Origin: Halovenus marina
GTDB lineage: Archaea; Halobacteriota; Halobacteria; Halobacteriales; Haloarculaceae
NCBI RefSeq assembly: GCF_051414115.1
Contig: NZ_JBLKNZ010000001.1
Span: 2,480,001-2,544,000 of the forward strand
Direction: 5' to 3'
DNA length: 64,000 nt
Shown: positions 52,386 through 60,282 of the stretch, piece after piece
Numbering within the stretch: the stretch's first letter is position 1
Layout: each line of letters starts with the position of its first letter
Made by a program: the position numbers and the translations under genes
Notes under the pieces: generated by a model
The model's database searches: none
Told to the model about the DNA's origin: nothing
The model's input: only the letters and a program-made list of their open reading frames with translations

Positions 52386-52410
52386 TCCCACATCCATCTC
52401 AAATGTGGGA
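52386..52410 (+). terminator. Hairpin after Rep (possible terminator)
   Basis: tcccacat (52386-52393) and atgtggga (52403-52410) are perfect inverses around a 9-nt loop, 24 bp after the Rep stop. The stem is 8 bp. An AT-rich stretch follows at a distance. It may end the Rep transcript, or be a Rep-related site; neither is proven. Confidence 0.4.
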
Positions 52411-52476
52411 TGTATAATACTATTGTAGCCCCACTCAACTGTCTATCCGATTAACAGGTAATAATCGTAAATTTTA

Positions 52477-52945
52477 TCAATTACTTTTTATTTGTTGCTT
52501 CCCCTTTTGGCCTGAGAATTGTTCATATCCTCTGTACGTAGCCGCAAGTAGCAACAAACTGGCAATTAGTAACAAAAACAAACCAAATCCGGGATCCACG
52601 GCCTCTCCCGCTGAGATTCTCACTCTATATCCGGTTATTATTGAGTTCCCATCCAGTGGATTATTAATACTCTCAAAAGTGGTTAACAGAGTCCATATCC
52701 CAGATAGACCAACAATAGCTATGCTGATCTTGTTCCATGTATAAATTAATGCGATAATCCCACCCACAAGAACCGGCCCAAAAACCAGAGCCACGCCGTC
52801 TACCTCGTATCCGGGGACAGTTGGTTTGCCACTCCCCAGCAATCCAGAATACAGCCTCGTTAGATGTCCAATATGGTAAAAATAGGGAGATAGTTGTAAG
52901 TGCCACACTTGCGATAGCGAGTTTTTGTGTAGATTTACTTTCCAT
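52477..52945 (-). pseudogene. Frameshifted membrane protein
   Basis: Two overlapping minus frames together look like one multi-helix membrane protein. The first (from ATG 52945) gives MESKSTQKLAIASVALTTIS and one helix, then turns into unlikely sequence (CPRIRGRRRG). The other frame continues with plausible helices (GVALVFGPVLVGGIIALIY, ISIAIVGLSGIWTLL, GFGLFLLLIASLLLLAATY) down to 52477. The shift falls at about 52840-52890. A sequencing error could give the same picture. Its original role is unknown. Confidence 0.5.
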
Positions 52946-53265
52946 TAAATCTCTAATTCATCTATCTTAGCCCAAACATATAATACTACCGAACATTATT
53001 TAGCCAGTCTCCGGTGGTAAATGTAGCCCAATACACAATTTCTTTAACATATTTGGTGTGTACTATTTGGCTCAACCGAGCGGTTGCGGTCTGGTTGCTG
53101 TCTGCCGCCCTTCTCGAAAGGCAACCTGTATTAGAAATAGCAGGCCAGATAATATGCGGTTGCGGTGGCGAAAGCCCGCGAGCGAAGCGAGCCGGAACGT
53201 GGAGGTGGCTGGAAAGGACTTGAGGCGGTAGCGGTCGAAAGACGTGTTCTCTCGTGTCTAACCGG
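52946..53265. other. 320-bp region between the membrane pseudogene and integrase, GC-rich core
   Basis: No convincing gene is present; a 69-codon plus-strand frame here looks unnatural past its middle. The segment ~53130-53250 is much more GC-rich than the surrounding element, and holds direct repeats (gcgagc-gaa-gcgagc; gcggttgcggt at ~53080 and ~53157). It could encode a structured RNA, an origin or foreign sequence. Confidence 0.35.
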
Positions 53266-54273
53266 CTATTCTGTCCCCGCTCCGTACTTACGGGCGGCTT
53301 CCAAAACGTCATCTTTCGAGAGACGGAGATATTTTTCGGTTGTCTCGATTTGTGCGTGACCCATGAGTTTCTGGAGTGTTCGGGTATCCATCCCATTTTT
53401 GAGTGACTGTACGGCGTAGCTGTGGCGTAGAGTGTGAGCGGTAACTTTGGCGCGTTGTCGTCCACCTGCGTCGGTGAAGACCGTTTCTTGTAGACCAGCG
53501 GCACTTGCGGCGTCTTTCACTATCTGTGTCACGTAATTTGAGCCAATACGCTCAGAATGGCTGGTTGGAAACAGATATTCGCTACCTGCGGTAGCTAAGG
53601 CAGACCGTTCTACTCTGATCCAGCGTGACATTAGAGTATCAAGAGAAGATTGATACCGAACAGTTCTATTGAGGTGTGTTTTAGTTGCTCGAACTTTGAT
53701 CGTCCTTTTGTCAGTATCCACATCTTTGACTCGGGTTTCTGCTAATTCTTCACGCCGAAGTCCCGTTTGGTATAATAACCTAATAATAAGTTCATTACGG
53801 AGTGTGGGAGATGTCACATTATTGGCTAATGTTTTCACCTCCTCTGGTTTCAAATAGTGAAGTTCTTTCAGTTCTTGCTCTTTCCGTGTATCATTTTTAA
53901 GCTGTGACCAACCAGAAACATCTAAATCTTCTGTGGGATTCTCTATATTGGGAATTTTGTATCCTTCCTCCGCCATTTCTTTGAGTTCCTGATAGAATAC
54001 ATTAAATGCAATAACTCGATTATTGACCGTTCCGCCTGCATAATCTCCGTTACTCAAGAGGTGGCGAAGGTGAGTTCGTAAGTCGGCTGTTGTAGCTTCC
54101 CACAGTTCCTTACTGTCACGATCCCGTTCGTTTGGGTCGTATCCAGCACTTCCGGGATTCTGTAGCCAGCTTGAGAGTGCAATAATCGCTTGTTCGTAAC
54201 TCTTGGCTGTTGCGTCACTCTTTTTTGTTTCCTGTCGCCCTCGAAATTCGGTGATAATGGTGTCTGAGTCCAT
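53266..54273 (-). CDS. Tyrosine recombinase (integrase)
   Basis: This 335-residue protein is a tyrosine recombinase with all key residues in place: Arg173 in GLRREE, a Lys near 198 (TKTH), His280-x-x-Arg283 in AHTLRHSYAV, His306 in KLMGHAQIETT and the nucleophile Tyr315 (EKYLRLS). An N-terminal core-binding domain precedes it. It should catalyse integration and excision between the two 15-bp repeats. Its start overlaps the stop of the upstream gene by one base (TAATG). Confidence 0.92.
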   Translation of the reverse strand: MDSDTIITEFRGRQETKKSDATAKSYEQAIIALSSWLQNPGSAGYDPNERDRDSKELWEATTADLRTHLRHLLSNGDYAGGTVNNRVIAFNVFYQELKEMAEEGYKIPNIENPTEDLDVSGWSQLKNDTRKEQELKELHYLKPEEVKTLANNVTSPTLRNELIIRLLYQTGLRREELAETRVKDVDTDKRTIKVRATKTHLNRTVRYQSSLDTLMSRWIRVERSALATAGSEYLFPTSHSERIGSNYVTQIVKDAASAAGLQETVFTDAGGRQRAKVTAHTLRHSYAVQSLKNGMDTRTLQKLMGHAQIETTEKYLRLSKDDVLEAARKYGAGTE

Positions 54274-54809
54274 TATTTCACCTTCGTATAGCGTGACGGA
54301 CTCTCAGAAACCGAATCCGGCCCCGGATCTAACCTTTTGACTTGTCCTGTATTCTCAGATAACCGGAGAAGAGCATTTGATACTTTTTCTTCGTCCGCAC
54401 CGATTTTAGCGGCGGCCTCTTCCGCTGTGAGGGCCTCTATATCGGCCTCTATCGGATTTTCTAAATCATGTTTGCTTGGGTTATATTCTGGCAAGATTTC
54501 GAGCAATACTTGCTCAAGATCATATAGCTCTTCATCTCTATTTTCTCGTCCAATAGCTTCCACCTCATCAGATAGCCTCTCCATCGACCTCTCAATCCGT
54601 GTTATTGATTTCATCACCTCTCCGTTACTATCCAGATTATTCTCCGCCTGCGGTGGATTATCCGCTCTTTCTGCATCGGTTATTTCTCGTTGAACGGATA
54701 ACCGTATCAAGTGGCTCAGACTGTCATACTCTGGCCCCTCGGCGGCTTCTTCCCATTCCTCTTTAACCGACGCATCAACTCGGAATGCTACAGTTGTCGT
54801 TTCTTCCAT
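54273..54809 (-). CDS. Ribbon-helix-helix-like regulator upstream of integrase
   Basis: This 178-residue protein starts with a CopG-like strand and helix pair (TTTVAFRVDASVKEEWEEAAEGPEYDSLSHLIRLSVQREI). A disordered linker and coiled region follow, then a C-terminal helix-turn-helix-like segment (LTAEEAAAKIGADEEKVSNALLRLSENTGQVKRL). It is translationally coupled to the integrase and near attR. It may act as an excisionase or repressor of integration. This is an inference from position and fold. Confidence 0.65.
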   Translation of the reverse strand: MEETTTVAFRVDASVKEEWEEAAEGPEYDSLSHLIRLSVQREITDAERADNPPQAENNLDSNGEVMKSITRIERSMERLSDEVEAIGRENRDEELYDLEQVLLEILPEYNPSKHDLENPIEADIEALTAEEAAAKIGADEEKVSNALLRLSENTGQVKRLDPGPDSVSESPSRYTKVK

Positions 54810-54851
54810 CTCTCTCTCTTTGAAAACTCTATGCCACGCACTTAGTGTTTG

Positions 54852-54864
54852 CGTTGTTTATACT
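54852..54864. repeat. Right 13-bp arm-site repeat of the integrative element
   Basis: cgttgtttatact is the exact inverse of the left copy at 48246-48258 and lies 8 bp before the right att repeat. It probably binds the recombinase or its partner during synapsis. Confidence 0.6.
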
Positions 54865-54868
54865 CAAA

Positions 54869-55759
54869 CTAATAGTGCCACGGAAACTGCTGGAAGTTGG
54901 GGTCGCGGTTCTCGTTGAACGCGTCCCGCCCCTCAGAGGCTTCCTCGGTCATGTAGCCGAGTCGGGTCGCCTCGCCCGCGAACACCTGCTGGCCGACCAT
55001 CCCGTCGTCGGTGAGATTGAAGGCGTACTTGAGCATCCGGATAGCCATCGGTGACTTGCGCGTGATGGCGTCGGCCCACTCCAGCGCGACCGTCTCCAGA
55101 TTCTCGTGGTCGGTGACTTCGTTCACCATCCCCATCTCCGCGGCCGCGTCGGCATCGTAGTCCTTCCCGAGGAAGAAAATCTCGCGTGCCTTCTTCTGTC
55201 CGACCTGTTTGGCCAGATACGCAGAGCCAAAGCCAGCGTCGAAGGAGGCCACGTCGGCGTCGGTCTGTTTGAACGTCGCGTTCTCGCTTGCGACCGTCAG
55301 GTCACAGATGACGTGCAGCGAGTGCCCGCCGCCGACCGCCCAGCCCGGAACGGCACAGATGACCGGCTTCGGCATGAAGCGAATGAGTCGCTGCACCTCC
55401 AGAATGTGAAGCCGACCGACGCCCTGCTCGGCCGCCTCCGCCGCGTCGTCTTCGTACTCGTAGCCCGACTCGCCGCGACTCTGCTGGTCGCCGCCAGCGC
55501 AGAACGCCCAGCCGCCGTCTTTCGGTGACGGGCCGTTTCCGGTCAGGATGACACAGCCCACGTCGACCTGTCTGCGGGCGTGGTCGAGTGCGGTGTAGAG
55601 TTCGTCTATCGTCTCGGGGCGGAAGGCGTTTCGCACTTCGGGTCTGTCGAAGGCGATTCTGACCGCCGGAACGTCCGTCCCGCGATGGTAGGTCAGATCC
55701 GTGAAGTCGAACCCGTCGACGGGCTCCCACTCCGTCTCGTCGAACAGTTCAGAGACCAT
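54869..55759 (-). CDS. menB: 1,4-dihydroxy-2-naphthoyl-CoA synthase
   Basis: This 296-residue crotonase-fold enzyme closes the second ring in menaquinone synthesis. Motifs fit MenB: PEVRNAFRPETIDELYTALDHA, CVILTGNGPSPKDGGWAFCAGGDQ, CAVPGWAVGGGHSLHVICDLTVAS and SFDAGFGSAYLAKQVGQKKARE. It ends NENRDPNFQQFPWHY. The start ATG at 55759 matches family length. The integrative element uses the last codons as its attachment site, yet the protein is unchanged except for the stop codon. Confidence 0.93.
   Translation of the reverse strand: MVSELFDETEWEPVDGFDFTDLTYHRGTDVPAVRIAFDRPEVRNAFRPETIDELYTALDHARRQVDVGCVILTGNGPSPKDGGWAFCAGGDQQSRGESGYEYEDDAAEAAEQGVGRLHILEVQRLIRFMPKPVICAVPGWAVGGGHSLHVICDLTVASENATFKQTDADVASFDAGFGSAYLAKQVGQKKAREIFFLGKDYDADAAAEMGMVNEVTDHENLETVALEWADAITRKSPMAIRMLKYAFNLTDDGMVGQQVFAGEATRLGYMTEEASEGRDAFNENRDPNFQQFPWHY
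54873..54887. repeat. attR: right 15-bp direct repeat
   Basis: tagtgccacggaaac overlaps the last codons of menB. Here the minus strand reads TTT CCG TGG CAC TAT TAG: the FPWHY C-terminus followed by TAG at 54869-54871. The insertion replaced the original TGA (still present at attL) with a TAG supplied by the element. Confidence 0.88.
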
Positions 55760-55808
55760 GTATCCGCTCCGGCCGGACTCGTGAAAAGAATTCGCTCCAC
55801 GCCCGCGG

Positions 55809-56960
55809 TCAGTCACTCGTCGCAGCGCAGTTGTTGGGGCCGAGTTCGAGTTCGGTCGACGTCTCCTCGTCGTCGGGTGACTCACGCCCGGCGTTGATCG
55901 CGATGATCGTCTCGTAGTTGGCTGGCTTTTCGGGCAGTGATTCGGTCAGCCGTCGGACGAACGCCTCCCGGTCGACGGTCAGCAAGTCCAGCCCAGTGCG
56001 CGCCGCTCCGACCGTCGTCTGGACGGGTTCGCCGGGAATCACGTCCGTCGTCCCGTCAGCGCCGACCGAAAAGTGTCCCGGGAGCACCGTCACCGCGTCA
56101 GGTTCGGCAAGCAGCGTCCGATGGAGCGATTCGTAGAGCAGTTCTGCCCCGGCGTCGGCCTCACCGTCGCCGAACTGCAGTTCCGTGCGCCCCACGGAGT
56201 CGACAAACAGTGTGTCGCCGGTCAGCACCGCCTCTCTATCGACGAGATAGCTCACGATTTCAGAGGTGTGTCCCGGCGTCGGCACGGCCTTGACGTCGAC
56301 CTCGCCGACCGAGACGACCTCGTTTCGGTCGAGGGCGCGATAGTCCTCAGTAACGCCGCGGTCGGCCGCGTCGGCGCTGAGACAGTACGTCGCTCCGACG
56401 TGTCCGGCGAGTTCGCGGCCGCCGGAGATGTGGTCTGCGTGAACGTGCGTATCGAGGACGAACTCGATCGAGTAGCCGCGGTCGGAGGCGAGCGACGCGA
56501 ACCGCTCGACGTGTCGTGTCGGGTCGACGACCGCAGCCACCTCGCGTTCGGGATCGGCGACCAGATAGCTCAAACAGCCCTTCGCGCGGCGCTGCAACTG
56601 GACGATATCGACGTCACTCACTGTCGGAACCTCGACGATGTCGTACACCTCACTCCAGCCCTCCATCCCGTCTTCGACGACGGTCACGTTCTCGTATTCG
56701 GCGTCCTGAAGTTGCTTCGCGATGTCGAACGAGGAGACGCCTTTCGCACAGATCGTGACGATATCGTCGTCGGGAGCGAGGCCGGTCTGTGCCCGAAAGT
56801 CCGCGGCGTCGAACGCGAAGGCTGGCTTGTAAGTGTACTGGATCGCCCCCTCGATGTGCCAGGAGTCGTAACTCTCCTCGGGGCGGGTATCGAGCAGCGC
56901 GAACGACCGATCGCCGTCGATCCAGTCCCGGAGCTGTGTTGCGGTGATCGTTTCGACCAT
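55809..56960 (-). CDS. Rhodanese and metallo-beta-lactamase fold sulfur protein
   Basis: This 383-residue protein has an N-terminal rhodanese domain (about residues 5-95, RPEESYDSWHIEGAIQY, Cys in TICAKGVSS), then a metallo-beta-lactamase domain with THVHADH, PTPGHTSEIVSY and LTGDTLFVDSVGRTEL (about 115-290) as in persulfide dioxygenases. It may process persulfides or thiols. Fusion in this order is less common than the MBL-first form. It sits 49 bp upstream of menB and could share its promoter. Confidence 0.83.
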   Translation of the reverse strand: MVETITATQLRDWIDGDRSFALLDTRPEESYDSWHIEGAIQYTYKPAFAFDAADFRAQTGLAPDDDIVTICAKGVSSFDIAKQLQDAEYENVTVVEDGMEGWSEVYDIVEVPTVSDVDIVQLQRRAKGCLSYLVADPEREVAAVVDPTRHVERFASLASDRGYSIEFVLDTHVHADHISGGRELAGHVGATYCLSADAADRGVTEDYRALDRNEVVSVGEVDVKAVPTPGHTSEIVSYLVDREAVLTGDTLFVDSVGRTELQFGDGEADAGAELLYESLHRTLLAEPDAVTVLPGHFSVGADGTTDVIPGEPVQTTVGAARTGLDLLTVDREAFVRRLTESLPEKPANYETIIAINAGRESPDDEETSTELELGPNNCAATSD

Positions 56961-57075
56961 ATCGTGACAGTACGGGATGGGGACCAATATATTGTACGGC
57001 AGTTTGGTATCTGAACAATTCTGCTTGGCGGTCCGAACACGGGTGATTATTATCCCGAGGAGTGTAGAGGATGCT

Positions 57076-57447
57076 ATGACTCACACGAAAGTGAACGTCG
57101 ACGACGTCGAGCAGGTCTCCGACGCGATGCACTTTCTCGGGGAGCCACTGGAGTGTCGACAGGTCGGCGTGACGATGGCGCGCTGCGAACCGGGCTGGAA
57201 GGGCAGACCTCACGACCACACCGACGACGGACACGAGGAAGTGTACATCCTCGTCTCCGGCGAGGCGACCGTCCGCATCGACGGCGAGGACGTCGAGATG
57301 GAAAGCGGCGACGCAGTCTGGATCCCCCCGGACGCGACGCGACAGATCCGAAATGCGGACGGCGAGAGTTCCTTCGTGCTCGTCAGCGCGCCCGAAGACG
57401 CCGAGAGCGACACCTCGAACTGGGTTCCCGAGGGTGTGCAGGGATAG
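57076..57447 (+). CDS. Cupin-domain protein
   Basis: This 123-residue single cupin has the two metal motifs in RPHDHTDDGHEEVYILVSGEATVRIDGE and GDAVWIPPDATRQIRN. The small barrel probably binds a metal or small molecule. A tattattatc box about 27 bp upstream of the ATG supports this start. It is divergent from the rhodanese gene. Confidence 0.82.
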   Translation: MTHTKVNVDDVEQVSDAMHFLGEPLECRQVGVTMARCEPGWKGRPHDHTDDGHEEVYILVSGEATVRIDGEDVEMESGDAVWIPPDATRQIRNADGESSFVLVSAPEDAESDTSNWVPEGVQG

Positions 57448-57546
57448 CGGCGCATCCGCGGGCGGTTCAGCCATCCCGTCTGACGCCCGTCTGACCAACC
57501 GTTTAGTGGCTGGAATGCTGACACTCCGACAACAGACCCAACCGCG

Positions 57547-57699
57547 ATGAAGGTTCACGATTCAGAACTCGGCCGGTGCCCGCGCTGTGACTGTGCAGTC
57601 CCGGCTGAGGAACTCTTCGTGGATTACGTCGCACCCGACGGCGAGCGCGCCACCTTCGCCACCTGCCCGAACTGTCGTGTGATCGTCTCTACCGAATGA
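57547..57699 (+). CDS. Small zinc-finger protein (50 aa)
   Basis: The frame from ATG 57547 to TGA 57699 gives a 50-residue protein with two CxxC pairs (RCPRCDC and TCPNCR), typical of haloarchaeal zinc micro-proteins. It lies between the cupin and the carotenoid genes and has no assigned function. It is too short to be certain but the cysteine spacing is regular. Confidence 0.65.
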   Translation: MKVHDSELGRCPRCDCAVPAEELFVDYVAPDGERATFATCPNCRVIVSTE

Positions 57700-57777
57700 C
57701 GACTCGGTTCTGTTCGCGTTCTGCTTCCCATCGGGACAGTCCAGCAGTTTATACCCGTTCGGCCAAATGATCCGTCG

Positions 57778-59274
57778 ATGACAGCGCTGTCCGGACAGAC
57801 GGTGACCGTCGTCGGCGGCGGCTTCGGCGGACTCTCCGCCGCGTGCCATCTCGCCGACAGCGGGGCTGACGTGCGCGTACTGGAGAAAAACGACCAGATG
57901 GGCGGGCGGGCAAGTCGCCTCGAACGCGACGGGTTTCGCTTCGACATGGGACCGTCGTGGTATCTGATGCCCGATGTCTTCGAGCGGTTTTTCGGCCACT
58001 TCGACCGAACGCCGTCAGAGTACTACGATCTCCAGCGGCTGGACCCGCACTATCGCATCTTCTTCAAGGACGGCGACCAGGTCGACACCAGCGGCGACCA
58101 CGAGCAGATGCGAGCGGTGTTCGAGTCCTACGAGACTGGCGCAGGCGAGCAGTTCGACGCCTATCTCGAAACGAGTCAGCGCCACTACGAGACGGCGATG
58201 GAGAAGTTCGTCTACGAGGACCGCTCCCGCCTGCGCGACTGGGTCGACACTGACGTGATGACCGCCGCGCCCATCGGGATGCGACTTGTCGGGTCGATGG
58301 ACCGCCACGTCGGCAAGTACTTCGACCACCCCAAACTCCAGCAGATCATGCAGTACTCGCTGGTCTTTCTCGGCGGCGCGCCACACAACACGCCAGCGCT
58401 GTACAACATCATGAGTCACGTCGATTTCAACCTCGGTGTCTACTACCCCGAAGGCGGACTCGGTGCCGTCGTCGACGGCGTGGTCGACCTCGGCGCGGAA
58501 CTCGGTGTCACCTACGAGACAGACCGCGAGGTGACAGGCATCACTCGAACGCGCGATGGATTTCTGGTCGAAACCGACGCCGAGCAGTACCGCCCGGATA
58601 CGGTCGTCGCGAACGCCGACTACGCACATGTCGAACGGGACCTGTTGCCCGACCACGAGCGCCAGTACGACGACGACTACTGGGACTCGCGAACCTACTC
58701 GCCGTCGGCGTATCTCCTGTATCTCGGCGTCGAGGGTGACGTGGAACCGCTCGCTCACCACACGCTCGTACTCCCCACCGACTGGGACCCACACTTCGAG
58801 CAGATATTCGACTCCCCTGCCTGGCCCGACGACCCCGCGTACTACCTCTGTGTCCCCTCGAAAACTGACGATAGCGTCGCGCCCGAGGGCCACAGCAATC
58901 TCTTTGCGCTCGTTCCTATTGCGCCGGGACTGGCCGACGGGGACGAACTCCGTGACTCGTATCGCGAGAAGATCCTCGCCGACATCGCCGAACACACCGG
59001 CGTCGACCTGCGGGACCGCATCGTCGTCGAGGAGCAGTTCTCGGTCTCAGATTTCGCCAGTCGGTACAACGCTACGAAGGGGAACGCGCTGGGCGGCCTC
59101 GCGCACACGCTCCGACAGACCGCGCTGTTGCGCCCCTCGAACCGGTCCTCGGCCGTCGACGGCCTGTACTTCACCGGCGGGTTCACCACGCCCGGCATCG
59201 GCGTTCCGATGTGTCTGATAAGCGGCGAACACACTGCGAACGCACTCATCGAGGACCAGCGTAACCACCGATAG
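57778..59274 (+). CDS. crtD: Carotenoid desaturase, bacterioruberin pathway (CrtD-like)
   Basis: This 498-residue flavoprotein has the dinucleotide motif VTVVGGGFGGLSAACHLADSGADVRVLEK and the desaturase pattern GGRASRLERDGFRFDMGPSWYLMP, ending with YFTGGFTTPGIGVPMCLISGEHTA. It belongs to the phytoene desaturase/CrtD family. Next to lyeJ and cruF it is best read as the 3,4-desaturase of bacterioruberin synthesis, though a phytoene desaturase is possible. A gtttatac box at 57748-57755 is 27 bp before the ATG. Confidence 0.85.
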   Translation: MTALSGQTVTVVGGGFGGLSAACHLADSGADVRVLEKNDQMGGRASRLERDGFRFDMGPSWYLMPDVFERFFGHFDRTPSEYYDLQRLDPHYRIFFKDGDQVDTSGDHEQMRAVFESYETGAGEQFDAYLETSQRHYETAMEKFVYEDRSRLRDWVDTDVMTAAPIGMRLVGSMDRHVGKYFDHPKLQQIMQYSLVFLGGAPHNTPALYNIMSHVDFNLGVYYPEGGLGAVVDGVVDLGAELGVTYETDREVTGITRTRDGFLVETDAEQYRPDTVVANADYAHVERDLLPDHERQYDDDYWDSRTYSPSAYLLYLGVEGDVEPLAHHTLVLPTDWDPHFEQIFDSPAWPDDPAYYLCVPSKTDDSVAPEGHSNLFALVPIAPGLADGDELRDSYREKILADIAEHTGVDLRDRIVVEEQFSVSDFASRYNATKGNALGGLAHTLRQTALLRPSNRSSAVDGLYFTGGFTTPGIGVPMCLISGEHTANALIEDQRNHR

Positions 59275-59349
59275 AGAACTCCATCGGGCCTGTGGATGTC
59301 GACGACGCCAAGCACATGAAGTAAGAGGAATGAACGAATACGATCGAAC

Positions 59350-60234
59350 GTGTCGGAACTGCGCGCAGGTCTGGCGTCGATACTCCCATCCGACCAGACG
59401 TTCGTAGGGTATCTGTTCTGGCTCTCGCGTCCCCGGTTCTGGCTCTATCTCGCTGGCCCGCTCGTTGTGGGCGTCGTCTACGGCGCGAGTTCGGTCGCGG
59501 ACTTCGTGACGCCACTTACCGTCTCACTGTTCGCGTACTTTCTGATCCCGGCGAACGTCTTTCTGTACGGCGTCAACGACATCTTCGACGCCGACATCGA
59601 CAGTCTCAATCCCAAGAAGGCAGAGGACGGCAGGGAGGTCCGATTCACCGGCGACCGGCCGGTGATAGCCGCCGTCGTCGTGGCCGCCGCCGCTGGCCTC
59701 GTGTTCGTGCCTGCCCTGTCGAGACCGGCGCTTCTCGCCTTCGGTGGCTTCTATCTGCTCGGGACTGCTTACAGCGCCCCGCCGCTTCGCCTGAAGACGA
59801 CGCCGTTTCTGGACTCGTTCTCAAACGGGCTGTACATCCTGCCCGGCGTCGTTGGCTACGCCGCGCTTTCGGGGGCGGCACCGCCCCTGCTTGCGGTCGC
59901 TGGTGGCTGGGTCTGGTCGATGGGGATGCACACGTTCTCGGCGATTCCCGACATCGAACCGGACCGCGAGGCCGGGATTCAGACGACGGCAACCATCCTC
60001 AGGGAGCGCGCGACACTCACCTACTGTGCGGGCTGTTGGCTCCTCGCCGCCGCCTGCCTTGCCGTGGTCCATCCACTGCTCGGCGCTCCGCTCGCAGTCT
60101 ATCCGCTCTTTATCGGTGTGGTCGCATCCACCGACGTCGACGTGGCTCGCGCGTACTGGTGGTTCCCGATACTCAACACGCTCGTCGGTGCCATCCTGAC
60201 GATGGGTGGAATCTGGGAGGTGCGCTTTGGATGA
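59350..60234 (+). CDS. lyeJ: UbiA-type prenyltransferase, lycopene elongase
   Basis: This 294-residue membrane prenyltransferase has several transmembrane helices and the aspartate-rich motif VNDIFDADIDSLNPKK and later SAIPDIEPDREAG, both needed for Mg-diphosphate binding. In this cluster it adds C5 units to lycopene on the way to C50 bacterioruberin. It starts with GTG at 59350. It lies 75 bp after crtD. Confidence 0.88.
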   Translation: MSELRAGLASILPSDQTFVGYLFWLSRPRFWLYLAGPLVVGVVYGASSVADFVTPLTVSLFAYFLIPANVFLYGVNDIFDADIDSLNPKKAEDGREVRFTGDRPVIAAVVVAAAAGLVFVPALSRPALLAFGGFYLLGTAYSAPPLRLKTTPFLDSFSNGLYILPGVVGYAALSGAAPPLLAVAGGWVWSMGMHTFSAIPDIEPDREAGIQTTATILRERATLTYCAGCWLLAAACLAVVHPLLGAPLAVYPLFIGVVASTDVDVARAYWWFPILNTLVGAILTMGGIWEVRFG

Positions 60235-60282
60235 CTCGAAGCGCGCTATCTGGATCTGTTGCGAGACAGCAGGTGGTCCATC

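Larger units (their letters stand above)
48221..54887. mobile_element. Integrative element (about 6.65 kb) inserted in the 3' end of menB
   Basis: A 15-bp direct repeat (tagtgccacggaaac) bounds this AT-rich segment. Inside lie a tyrosine recombinase with its neighbouring ribbon-helix-helix-like gene at the right end, an HUH-type Rep, small DNA-binding proteins, a SWIM protein and a PD-(D/E)XK-like protein. Read on the minus strand, both junctions encode the same FPWHY C-terminus of menB, one ending TGA and the other TAG. The low GC and AT-rich codons contrast with the flanking genes. No structural virus genes are seen. Confidence 0.88.

Noticed and set aside
53014..53223. 69-codon plus-strand frame in the integrase-flanking gap
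   Set aside because: It begins hydrophobic but turns into sequence dictated by the GC-rich repeats; no homology or start signal.
48221..54887. Integrated virus
   Set aside because: No spike, capsid, ATPase or packaging gene could be recognised; plasmid or satellite fits better.
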